Shown one piece after another: positions 8,284 through 17,100 of a DNA stretch of 27,998 nucleotides. Origin of the DNA: CAZBBC01 sp964489835 (GTDB lineage: Bacteria; Calditrichota; Calditrichia; JAJRVZ01); assembly GCA_964489835.1 (NCBI GenBank), contig CAZBBC010000047.1:1-27998 (forward strand). Reading direction: 5' to 3'. Made by a program: the position numbers and the translations under genes. The notes beneath the pieces are model-generated. The model searched no databases, was not told the DNA's origin, and worked only from the letters and a program-made list of their open reading frames with translations. Every line of letters begins with the position of its first letter. Positions within the stretch are counted from its first letter, which is position 1.

Positions 8284-10941
8284 TTATTCAACATTCCAGC
8301 CATCAATTTTAACCAGAACCCCTGCCTTTCCTAAATCTTCATTCGAAAACAGGGCATTGATTTCTCTCTCCTCGCCCGGTAACAGAGAAAAATAATTGTC
8401 CTGCCAATACGTTGGTAGGATTTCATCCCCATTTTGACTATCTACAACGGCCAAATGAATCATAAAGGCCAGATGTTGCCCCGGATTTTTCACCTGTACA
8501 ACAACCCGATACTCATCTTTATCTGAATGGATCTCATATTTTGTCTCCAACTTAACGTTAGAAATTTTTTTAAGATCCTTAAAATTCGCATAAGATTTAG
8601 GCCTGGCCTTCAGGATTCCCCAACCTTTGGAAGTTCTTACCTCGTCTTTGGATCCCTGGATATCGGGAACGGTTGACAACCAGTAAAAATTGTCTGAGAT
8701 TTTATTCCCTTTCTCGTCCTCAAGTCTCAAAGCAAGGAAATATGTGGTACTCAGATTGTCGGGAAACACAATTTTGAAAGCTTCCGTTTTACCGTCTGCA
8801 TCGATATTTACAGTGGCTTCATGCGCATATTTTTCACTCATGTCAATATTGAAGATCCTGGCCGTTACCTTCAGATTTTCAAATGACCGATAAAAACTGT
8901 TCAATACATAAATCGAATGATCGTCATAAGAATATTGTACATGCAATGGTTCACAGGCTTTTTTAGCGCCATAATAAGCACCACCAACATTCAAGTACCA
9001 GTCGACATACTGCCAGGTCATTGCCGCCGGCCAGGCGGCATCGTATTTCCAGGTGGTAATTCCAAGGGCATCATATTTATTACGGGCATAAGCCTCATAC
9101 ATCCCACGGGCGCTCTCATAATTCATCACCTGTCCCTTCAGACAAAAATCTTTAATGCCTGTAGCCTTGCCATATCGATTCTCCATGGATATCAATCCTA
9201 ATTCAAAATACTCGATTCCCTGTAAAACGGTATGGAATGAAAATGTATCATTATATATGGGCCATTGTGCACTTTCCGGCATCATCCGACGAATACTTTC
9301 ATAGGGAGCGATAATCCCGCCAATTCCCCCGGACTGGGCAAATCCCCAGGCACCATCTTCTTTATGGGTATAATAATGTGATGGCGTGGCATATGTCCAC
9401 AGTTCCAGCGTTCCGGTACGTGTGCCCCCTGTTTTAAAACGATTTTCTAGATGAAAAGCACCGGAATGCGGCTGATAGGTTCGTTGCGGTGTATATTGGG
9501 CGATTAACCTCCGGTAGCTTTGATCAAGATATTCGGTCGGAAAAGTTTCGTCATGACCCAAGAAATGCACCAGACTGGGATGATTGCGAATGCGTAGGAT
9601 CATATCCTTTATAAGATCCACGGCAAGATTTTCATCGGGAATACTGCGACCGAATATCTGTTGAATAACCATTATCCCGTACTGATCACACATATTATAA
9701 AACTCTTCCGTTTCCCGGATGGAAAAACCTTCCGAACGTAAGGCGTTTAAATTTGCTTCCCGGGCATAGCGGACCAATGCGTCATAACGTCCAGGTGTAA
9801 GTCTTAATAACATATCGCTGGTCATCCAGGCACCGCCCCGTATCAGAATATTTTTACCATTTATCTTGTATCCACGCCATCCCTCGTCGTTGATATAAGT
9901 AGAAACTTCCCGAATACCAAAACGAACCGTCTCCCTGGCCGAGACTTTGTCTCCTATCCTGAAAATAAGTTCCATATCATACAATTCCTGGGGACCGACG
10001 GGATGTGGCCACCAAAGTCTCGGATTTTTTATATATAATGCCGGAAATTCCTCTGGTGTGCATACGATAATTTTTGTTTCTCCTGCGGATAAAGAAACTT
10101 TCTTCTGAAAAGTGATGTTCTCCAAATGTCCCGAGAATATTCCTTTAACGTCTTTAGTGCTCTTATTACTCAATTCGACCGAAACAGTCAGATGGGCTGT
10201 TTCCAATGATGGTAAATCCAGATCAGTAACCACATACGGATGTCTTAACCCAACCGCGCCTCCCGCGGTGATATATACATCCTCCCATAAGCCCATATTT
10301 AAATCCGGCGGCTGCGGATTGTGATCATCCCATCCCGTAGTCGCTTCGATCTGTTTGGTTCTGTAGGCAATATCCGGAATTCTACCCGGACCAAATACTT
10401 CGATGGCCAGACTATTTGTTTCACCTCTTTGGACCCATGGGTTAATATCAAATTCAAATCGTTGAAACATACCGATTACCTTTGTGGTATCTGCGATCTG
10501 GTGTCCGTTCAACCATACATTTACTTTATAATTGATACCGTCAAAATGTAATACAATATTTTTTCCCGCCCATGCTTCGGGAATCTTAAATTCGTTGCGA
10601 TACCACCAGGATGGATAAAAGGGATTATCCCGGTGCATGGCCAGCCAGCGGCCGTCACGGTATCCCGGTATCGATTTCAGATTTTCACCAAAATAAGGAT
10701 CCGGATATACTTTATTTTTTATTAATGCCGCAAGTACTGTGGTGGGCACAGATGTAGGATACCAATCTTTCGGATCGAATGCAGGAAGGGAGAGAGACTC
10801 ACCTTTTACATTTATTTTGGTCGAGGACTGAAGCATCCAGTTGTCCGTAAGCAGTAATTTATTACCGTTAATATTATTCTGTTTTACACATGCTAAAAAA
10901 AATGATAACGATATTAGAAAAATAATAAAGATATTATGCAT
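8284..10941 (-). CDS. GH2-family glycosidase-like lipoprotein, exo-beta-D-glucosaminidase (CsxA)-related, nucleophile replaced
   Basis: 885 residues from ATG 10941 (AGGA 7 bases upstream). The signal peptide ends in FFLAC, so Cys18 is a probable lipidation site. Layout matches GH2: N-terminal jelly-roll about 30-230 (WYRNEF, FDGINYKVNVWLNG, MGLWEDVYI); Ig-like domain about 235-345; TIM barrel about 350-650; further Ig-like domains to the end. NALRSEG and IRNHPSLVHFLG match the exo-beta-D-glucosaminidase/endo-beta-mannosidase branch. The acid/base region GHDE keeps D464/E465. At the nucleophile site the sequence is GFAQSGGIGG: aligned with the GFNTE motif I recall from CsxA, Ser537 occupies the Glu position, 72 residues after E465, the spacing I recall for CsxA. 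It may be an inactive binding protein, or a glycosidase with altered chemistry. It lies between an oxidoreductase and cassette B. Confidence 0.85.
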   Translation of the reverse strand: MHNIFIIFLISLSFFLACVKQNNINGNKLLLTDNWMLQSSTKINVKGESLSLPAFDPKDWYPTSVPTTVLAALIKNKVYPDPYFGENLKSIPGYRDGRWLAMHRDNPFYPSWWYRNEFKIPEAWAGKNIVLHFDGINYKVNVWLNGHQIADTTKVIGMFQRFEFDINPWVQRGETNSLAIEVFGPGRIPDIAYRTKQIEATTGWDDHNPQPPDLNMGLWEDVYITAGGAVGLRHPYVVTDLDLPSLETAHLTVSVELSNKSTKDVKGIFSGHLENITFQKKVSLSAGETKIIVCTPEEFPALYIKNPRLWWPHPVGPQELYDMELIFRIGDKVSARETVRFGIREVSTYINDEGWRGYKINGKNILIRGGAWMTSDMLLRLTPGRYDALVRYAREANLNALRSEGFSIRETEEFYNMCDQYGIMVIQQIFGRSIPDENLAVDLIKDMILRIRNHPSLVHFLGHDETFPTEYLDQSYRRLIAQYTPQRTYQPHSGAFHLENRFKTGGTRTGTLELWTYATPSHYYTHKEDGAWGFAQSGGIGGIIAPYESIRRMMPESAQWPIYNDTFSFHTVLQGIEYFELGLISMENRYGKATGIKDFCLKGQVMNYESARGMYEAYARNKYDALGITTWKYDAAWPAAMTWQYVDWYLNVGGAYYGAKKACEPLHVQYSYDDHSIYVLNSFYRSFENLKVTARIFNIDMSEKYAHEATVNIDADGKTEAFKIVFPDNLSTTYFLALRLEDEKGNKISDNFYWLSTVPDIQGSKDEVRTSKGWGILKARPKSYANFKDLKKISNVKLETKYEIHSDKDEYRVVVQVKNPGQHLAFMIHLAVVDSQNGDEILPTYWQDNYFSLLPGEEREINALFSNEDLGKAGVLVKIDGWNVE

Positions 10942-10976
10942 TATTTTATCCTTACCTTAATTTTTCAAATCGTGAT

Positions 10977-11103
10977 TGTCCGGTTAAAAAAATGATTCGA
11001 TTAAAGATTAAAAAACTCATCCCCAAACCCCTTCTCTTGAAAAGAGAAGGGGCTCCCTAAAGTCCCTCTCTTTCCAAGAGAGGGATTTAGGGTGAGTTCT
11101 TTA
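10977..11103 (-). repeat. Composite double-hairpin repeat, copy 1
   Basis: This contains two adjacent hairpins: CCCCTTCTCTT-GA-AAAGAGAAGGGG, then CCCTCTCTTTCCAAGAGAGGG, flanked by AACTCATCCCC on one side and GGGTGAGTTCTTT on the other. The reverse complement closely matches 20777-20931, including a shared TGTCCGGTTAAAA flank, so these are two copies of one element in opposite orientations. It lies just upstream of the GH2 gene. No transposase is nearby. Confidence 0.75.
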
Positions 11104-11189
11104 AATAAAGTCTCTATGTTTATTATATCTCTAAACCATTTTATGTTCTGCTGATAACTTAAATTATTAATCAAATTGTGTACACATTT

Positions 11190-11206
11190 ATGTCCCGTAG
11201 GGACAT
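11190..11206. repeat. GTCCC/GGGAC hairpin, copy 1
   Basis: ATGTCCC-GTA-GGGACAT forms a perfect 7-base stem. It is the first of four similar small palindromes in this gap, resembling the REP-like units common in intergenic DNA of FCB bacteria. Confidence 0.65.
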
Positions 11207-11243
11207 CATATTTATAGTAAAATCAAACCCTAAGAAAAGCCTA

Positions 11244-11257
11244 GTCCCGTCAGGGAC
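11244..11257. repeat. GTCCC/GGGAC hairpin, copy 2
   Basis: GTCCC-GTCA-GGGAC, a 5-base stem with a 4-base loop, 37 bases after copy 1. Confidence 0.6.
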
Positions 11258-11457
11258 GTAATATCTACTCTACATCTTTTAATATATATCTCTTATTTTA
11301 TCGCTATTAATTTGTGCATATTTGTTTGCACAATGCCTGTGATTTATTTATACAATTCATCTTTCCATTCCGATTTGATAAGAGATGTCCGATCTTCAAC
11401 TGCAAATACACATTGAATATATTTGCGTGTAGGTATTGACCATGCATTTCATATTTC

Positions 11458-11471
11458 GTCCCTACCGGGAC
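11458..11471. repeat. GTCCC/GGGAC hairpin, copy 3
   Basis: GTCCC-TACC-GGGAC within a TTTCGTCCC...GGGACTTTAG context, a form often seen for this repeat type. Confidence 0.6.
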
Positions 11472-11506
11472 TTTAGAATACTTGATGTTGTGATTGCTAT
11501 AAATAT

Positions 11507-11526
11507 ATTGTCCCTAACGGGACAAT
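11507..11526. repeat. GTCCC/GGGAC hairpin, copy 4
   Basis: ATTGTCCC-TAAC-GGGACAAT has an 8-base perfect stem. It lies 35 bases after copy 3, matching the roughly 40-base gap of copies 1 and 2, so the four may form two REP-like pairs. Confidence 0.6.
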
Positions 11527-11711
11527 TAAATAGTTTAATTTTCTCATTCCCTCGACTTTTCTCAGGATGACGAAAGGGGCTTTTAGATCCTCTTCTAATA
11601 TTACGATCAAGCCGAAGATGAGGCTAACACAAAGTTTTTTACCTACTGGTTGTACTAATAATCAAGAATTAAAAAGAAGACTGATAATGTTTTACCTACA
11701 CAAAAATTGTA

Positions 11712-11810
11712 TAGATTGCTTCGCTAGCGCTCGCAATGACGCTATGCGATCGTCATTCCCGCCCGCCCCGTAAAACGGGGGTCTACGACGCGGCGGGACG
11801 AAGCAATCTA
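11712..11810. repeat. 99-base element with 12-base terminal inverted repeats
   Basis: TAGATTGCTTCG at 11712-11723 is the exact inverse of CGAAGCAATCTA at 11799-11810. The interior carries CTCGCAATGACG and GC-rich hairpin sequence (CCCGCCCGCCCCG, CCGTAAAACGGG). A related element with diverged ends and the same CTCGCAATGACG core lies at 17635-17773. It is MITE-like and non-coding, ending about 50 bases from the stop of the following oxidoreductase. Confidence 0.7.
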
Positions 11811-11859
11811 TTTATGTGTCAGATTCCTCTGCGGCTTTGCGAGAGAATAACAATATTCC

Positions 11860-12852
11860 TTATCTCTTTAAATCATTGGCATATTTAATCGGCCATGGCG
11901 CCCGAATTTGATCCATGGTACGCATAATCTCCAACGACTCATCGAGCGGCATACGCGGACTTTCAAGTTTACCCTCCCGTAAACACCTCATTACTTCTGC
12001 CGTCTCATAATTCAGGCCATTACCCCTGATCGGTATTTCTACAGAGACCTCATCCTTACCCTCAACTTGTAATATTGCCTTAGTCGGAACAGCAAACGGC
12101 GGAAATATTTTAATATATCCTTTGGTACCTAAAATGTAAGCCTCGTTTACGGCATTGGTACGTAGTGCGAAAACAAGAACACTTAAAGCCCCGTTTTCAT
12201 ACTCTAATAAGGCCGCCCCTTGTTCGTCCGATCCGGAGGAACCGATATGTCCGTATCCAACTGTTTTTAATGGTGGTTTACCATAAATCATAGATGAAAA
12301 TGAGACAACATAAACCCCGACATCCAGCAGACTGCCACCCCCTAATAATGGATTAAGATGACGGGTAGTATTATCAAAGGACCCACGCGCACAACGGGTC
12401 GCTTTAACCATACGCACTTCTCCAATTTCTCCTGCTTTAATCCAATCCTGGATCGCATGAATGACAGGAAAATGTCTGGTAACCATTGCCTCCATCAGAA
12501 ATACCTGTTGTTTCCGGGCAACTTTTATCATCTTCTCTGCCTCTTTGGCATTGATAGTAAAAGCCTTTTCACACAGGACTGCTTTTCCTGCCTCCATACA
12601 AAGGATACTATTTTCTGCGTGCAGGGTATGCGGCGTGCCGATATAAATAACATCAATATCAGGATCATTGGCCAGTTCTTCATAAGATGCGTGGCGTTTA
12701 GGTATGTTAAATTTATCACCGAATGTATCGGCTGTTTGTCGGCTACGTGATCCAACGGCTACCAAATCAGCATCCGGTAGTAATTTCAGATCCTTGGCAA
12801 AACTATGGGCAATATCTCCTGTACTTAGGATACCCCATCGGATTTTATCCAT
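11860..12852 (-). CDS. Gfo/Idh/MocA-family NAD(P)-dependent oxidoreductase (dihydrodiol dehydrogenase-like)
   Basis: 330 residues from ATG 12852, with AAGGA 7 bases upstream. An N-terminal Rossmann fold shows GILSTGDIAHSFA (residues 8-19) and PDIDVIYIGTPHTLH. The catalytic Lys is in CEKAF (E95-K96-A97, the family's EKP with Ala for Pro). FLMEAMVTRHFP at about 118-129 and GGGSLLDVGVY at 171-181 give the D177...Y181 pair typical of the dimeric dihydrodiol dehydrogenase/xylose dehydrogenase branch, where Tyr replaces the His of inositol-dehydrogenase types. It is probably cytoplasmic and oxidises a sugar or related alcohol; the substrate cannot be read from sequence. It is separated from cassette A by 169 bases and from the GH2 gene by about 920 bases of repeats, so it may be its own transcription unit. 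Confidence 0.9.
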   Translation of the reverse strand: MDKIRWGILSTGDIAHSFAKDLKLLPDADLVAVGSRSRQTADTFGDKFNIPKRHASYEELANDPDIDVIYIGTPHTLHAENSILCMEAGKAVLCEKAFTINAKEAEKMIKVARKQQVFLMEAMVTRHFPVIHAIQDWIKAGEIGEVRMVKATRCARGSFDNTTRHLNPLLGGGSLLDVGVYVVSFSSMIYGKPPLKTVGYGHIGSSGSDEQGAALLEYENGALSVLVFALRTNAVNEAYILGTKGYIKIFPPFAVPTKAILQVEGKDEVSVEIPIRGNGLNYETAEVMRCLREGKLESPRMPLDESLEIMRTMDQIRAPWPIKYANDLKR

Positions 12853-12888
12853 TTCATTTTCCTTAAATTATTAGTCTGATTTATTCAT

Positions 12889-12919
12889 AAACCACGAAGC
12901 ACACGAAGTGAACGAAGAT
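12889..12919. repeat. CCACGAAGCAC-type repeat, single arm
   Basis: AAACCACGAAGCACACGAAG followed by a diverged GAACGAAGATA. It matches one arm of the larger inverted repeat at 22112-22293. No opposite arm is present here, so this is a partial or solo copy. Confidence 0.6.
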
Positions 12920-13021
12920 ATTTTTTTTAAATTAATTAACCAGAGTTATTCATAAAATTAAATAATTAAGTCTATAAATAACATAAAATTAATGAGTTAA
13001 TCAGATTAGAAATTGTCCACT

Positions 13022-14113
13022 TTAAAATAATAATGAAAGTGTATAACTGTTTATCTTTCCAAAATAGCCCATATCGGCAAAGGCATAATCAATACGTAAA
13101 TTGCCGGTACCGGCAACCATGAGTTTCATCCCAAATCCCAGTGTCAATCCATCAACACTGTTTATCAGAAACAATGTTTTATAGCCTCCTCTTATTTTAA
13201 TTTCCAGTTTATCCCATAATGATAAACGATATTGTACACCGGTATTAACAAATTCATAGTTATTATTCGGATGTACGGCATCGGCCGCGATAGTTATACG
13301 ATTGGTGGATGTGTTAAACAGATCGTAGGCCACGCCAACTCTAAAAACTGTTGGCAACTCATATTCCTGCATATGATAATTAGCTTCAAGCAGATCATTA
13401 TTACCACCCTCTTCGGTTTCAGGATCGACAGCGATAAAGGTATCATTACCCTCCAGTTTCATCTTCCCACCATAATTTGCGATACACATGCCAATTTGAA
13501 TGCCCTGAATATTACTGCCCGGCCGTTCAAAAAATGGGGTAACCACATGAACCCCCAAATCCACCGCCAGGGAAGAAGCTTGCATGGTGGATATTCTCTC
13601 CATAATATACTTTCCGGCGAAACCAACCGTAAAATTGGGCGTCATTTTCCGGGCAAATACAAAACTAACCGCAATACTGGAAGCGTCATAATAGGATCCG
13701 GTACCCTCCTGGTAATCGAGCGTGGTTTCTTCAATATCACCGGAATTTAACCGGGTTATTCCCAACCCAAGCACGCCGATCCCCTCGATCGGTAAAGAAG
13801 CACCCATAAAATTGAAATTAATTCCTGCCAGCCAGGGCTGGTGCATAAACATGACTTCGTAGTCTTCCAGATAGGCTAGTTTACCAGGATTCCAGTAAAT
13901 GGCACTTAAGTCTTCCGCCATCGTGGTGTATGCGCTACCCATACCAATGGCTGCACTGCCCACACCGATCTCAAGAAAACTGGCCGCCGTCGTTCCCATC
14001 TTTACCGGTGTCTGTTGAGAAAAGACACGGTTTGCACCAAATACACCCATCGCGAAGATCAATAGACATGAACAAATACGCAAATGATACATTCTTTGAT
14101 CCTTTCCTTTCAT
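13022..14113 (-). CDS. PorV/PorQ-family outer-membrane beta-barrel protein (cassette A)
   Basis: About 363 residues from ATG 14113, chosen for GGAGAGG 6 bases upstream. A later ATG at 14092 also has an AGGA nearby and cannot be excluded, and an in-frame TTG lies at 14128. A signal peptide (ICSCLLIFAMGVFGANRVFSQ) is followed by the family block TTAASFLEIGVGSAAIGMGSAYTTMAEDLSAIYWNPGKLAYL, which parallels the PorV-like protein at 3443-4519. The remainder is amphipathic beta-strand sequence, ending in Phe (YTLSLLF), as expected for an outer-membrane barrel. It is last in the cassette, 48 bases after the giant secreted protein, whereas in cassette B the PorV-like gene precedes the giant protein. 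A dedicated shuttle or anchor role for that protein is an inference from the type IX secretion role of PorV. Confidence 0.84.
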   Translation of the reverse strand: MKGKDQRMYHLRICSCLLIFAMGVFGANRVFSQQTPVKMGTTAASFLEIGVGSAAIGMGSAYTTMAEDLSAIYWNPGKLAYLEDYEVMFMHQPWLAGINFNFMGASLPIEGIGVLGLGITRLNSGDIEETTLDYQEGTGSYYDASSIAVSFVFARKMTPNFTVGFAGKYIMERISTMQASSLAVDLGVHVVTPFFERPGSNIQGIQIGMCIANYGGKMKLEGNDTFIAVDPETEEGGNNDLLEANYHMQEYELPTVFRVGVAYDLFNTSTNRITIAADAVHPNNNYEFVNTGVQYRLSLWDKLEIKIRGGYKTLFLINSVDGLTLGFGMKLMVAGTGNLRIDYAFADMGYFGKINSYTLSLLF

Positions 14114-14161
14114 GCTTCGCCTCTCCAATCAACGGTGAAACAAAGTTAAATTTGATAATGC

Positions 14162-17100
14162 CTATTTAATAACCGCAAATTTTCCGATATGCTCACCAAT
14201 ACCCGGCGCATCTACCCTGTATATATACAGACCGTATGAAATTTCCAATCCTTCTTTCGTTTGCATATCCCAGAACGCATGACCGTCATCGTCAGCATTA
14301 TTAACCTCGATAACATCTACCAGATTACCACTTACACTATGAATACTGATGGTACATTTTGCCGGCACGTGCGTAAACATCAGCAGCCTTCTCTGGTTGA
14401 GCCCCTGTCGTACTTTTGGCTCCATTAAATTGGCAGCTACGTAAGGATTGGGCACAACCTTAATATCCTGCAATTGTGATTGGGCCAGCTTTTTGTTCAA
14501 ATTTTCAGATTTTGAAACCGAGAAATTGAATACATCCGTTGCCCGAAATGGTTTTTTTGTTTTAATGTGTAATACGGACCCAGGCTGTGGAAGCCCATCA
14601 AGAAATTTAACAGAATAGGCATACCGAAGATTATCAATATTAAAAGGAGATCCCCATTCTTTCCTGACGCGTGTATATAATTCACCGATCATAAAATAAT
14701 CAGAGGTAGCATCCCCGGGTCTTATTTCAAATTTTCCGTCCTCATCACCATCAACTAAAACTAATCCGGCTGTATCAGGGGCCATAATGGAATCAGTACC
14801 GTTGAATTCTTTATGATAAAAATTATGATTGAGGGCAAATACATTAATCTTTGTATTTTGGAGTTGCTTTCCTCCTGGACCCAGGGTCTGTAAAGGTGTT
14901 GTATATACAGAATCCTCAATAAAATGCAGAGAGTAATCCCAGGGTACAATCCCGACATCGATGGCATCAACACTGATGGTCATTCGGTTTTCATCACCTT
15001 CATCTTCCCAATATTCGCTCAGTTTAGTCACATTTCTGTCATTGGTAACACTTAAAAAAATACCGTCGTAGGTAGGTGACTCAAAATTATCCCGGGAAGG
15101 GAATATTTGGCTAAAAACTGTATCTATTTGAGTAGAATCCGTAATATCCAACATATAATAATCCGTGGTCGCGTAGGTAAATACCTTATCATCCACTAAA
15201 CGGTACGTGGTTCTTGCTTTTTCAGGATCGTAATCTTCTCTCTCCTCCTCAAATTTCACCGTATATCGGTGACCTTCTTCTATCTCGTCGGGATCAATTC
15301 GAACCACTTCCACCTGGCCGGTTCCCTCTTTGGTTATCCATCCATCAGTTATTTCACTTCTGATATAACCGGCAGCATAGGCCCGGGGTATAACCATGGC
15401 ACAATTTCTATCAATAAATGAAATGTTATCCGCCTGATCCAGAGTAATGGTTGCTGTATTCTCAGACGGTGACAGACCGATTTCCTGCCATCCGTAATCA
15501 TAGGCAATAACAGCATAAAAATACGTTCTTCCGTTCACGACATTTTCATCTACATAGCGGTGTTTCAAACCGGTATCTTCGCCGAGATAATAAGATACGC
15601 CATTGTAAATTCCCCAATCAGCAAATCCCTTGATCCCGTCCTCAAGATCATACTGGGCAATCGCTTCAAGAAACATTTCACTCCCATATCCATCGGTGAT
15701 GACGCGGGCATCTTCAAAATAGGGTTCGGTCGATTTAATAACTTTATATCCTTCAAAATCCTCAACATAATCAAAGAATGGTTCTTTTGATTTTTCCGCG
15801 ATATCATCCCAGACAAGGGTAACCTGACCGTCACCGGGAATAACTTTAATTGTTGGTTTTGCAGGCGGTTTGGCAAAGCGATAACTGGTATTATATATTG
15901 CCTGGACTGTTTTTTTAAGTTGAAATAATGCCGGTGCTGAATGATTGATCGGGTCTTCGAATGGTTTATCCCAGGTATGAAGTTCTGCCATTGAAAATCG
16001 CTCCTTTGTCCAGCTTTTGACAGGAATAGGACCTGAGGCAAACAGGTTCAATACATTACCCAGTTCATCAAAGTTTGGATTAAATTCACCGTTTGATGTT
16101 AATTCCCAATAGGTACTGTCATGTTGAAATTCGCGCATTCTTGGATCTGATCCTGTCCAGGCGTCCCGGTGCCAGGCCTGAAATGAGGTGAGACCGATTT
16201 GATCCGATTCGTCTTTATCGGTTCTCCCAAAATTCGGTTCTCCGTCATCCGGCATGCCATTGGCCTCCGTATCATTCGGGTCAGGCCCGTAATAGTTTGG
16301 ATCATCAGGTCCAACACCATCCGAGCCGACATCATCATTTATTTCGTCCCCATTATTATAGACACCATTGCTATCCGCATCCTCCCAACCACGCCAGTTC
16401 TGGTTCTCATCTCCGGTCCAGTGTGGTCCTACGGTTCTTGGATAATAAAATTCTTCAAATTGGATCTGATCAATCACTGTTCCATTAGGTCCTTCCAGAC
16501 CGTTTTCTGTCCAGTATCCCCTGTCCGGTCCCCTGTCTTCGTCGACAATACCATCGTCATCATTATCAATCTCGTCATACGGTATTCCCGGACTTTCCAA
16601 AAAGGCAAAGGCCATAATGCCAACCGGTATACCACCTGAGCCGATACCATCAAAATCGTAGATCCAGGACATATCCAGTTTTTTATCCATAAAACTGAAA
16701 TCATCCATCCCTCCCCCGATACCACTGTCGATATAAAATGATAAAACGATTTTGTCATAGTCATAATCAGAAATGTTGGCAATATCATAGTGGACAAAAA
16801 CCACATCCTGTGCAAACGGATGCGACCATTGAAAAAGCCGTGTACCGATACGAGCACCGATGCCGCCCCATTGATACTTTTCACCGGGCAGATAATTACC
16901 CGGCCGGGGATAGAAATGTAAGTCTCTTGGATTTTCCTGCTGATATTCAAGATCCCAGGCATCATTGGTTACAAAGTAAGCCTCTAAATCTGCATTGGTT
17001 TTTCCGCGACCAAAGTACCCATTCCATTCGGTAACATTGGAGGTATCTACAAAATCGGGTGCATCCGGCCAGCCGCCAATCGGCCATGAATTATCATCAT

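Larger units (their letters stand above)
11104..11711. other. AT-rich intergenic region with REP-like hairpins, no gene seen
   Basis: About 600 bases between the GH2 gene and the second oxidoreductase. Apart from four GTCCC/GGGAC hairpins it shows no credible coding frame. A short open frame on the plus strand (11567-11773) has low-complexity composition, runs into the repeat at 11712, and has no recognisable product. Confidence 0.5.

Noticed and set aside
11190..11526. CRISPR-like array
   Set aside because: Four short palindromes with unequal spacing and differing loops are not identical repeats with unique spacers, and no cas genes are present.
11567..11773. 68-codon plus-strand open frame in the intergenic region
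   Set aside because: It runs into the repeat at 11712-11810, has no ribosome-binding site of note and no recognisable features.
13232..13750. 172-codon open frame on the plus strand inside the PorV-like gene
   Set aside because: It is antisense to a clear barrel protein, has no recognisable domain or start signal, and has shadow-type composition.
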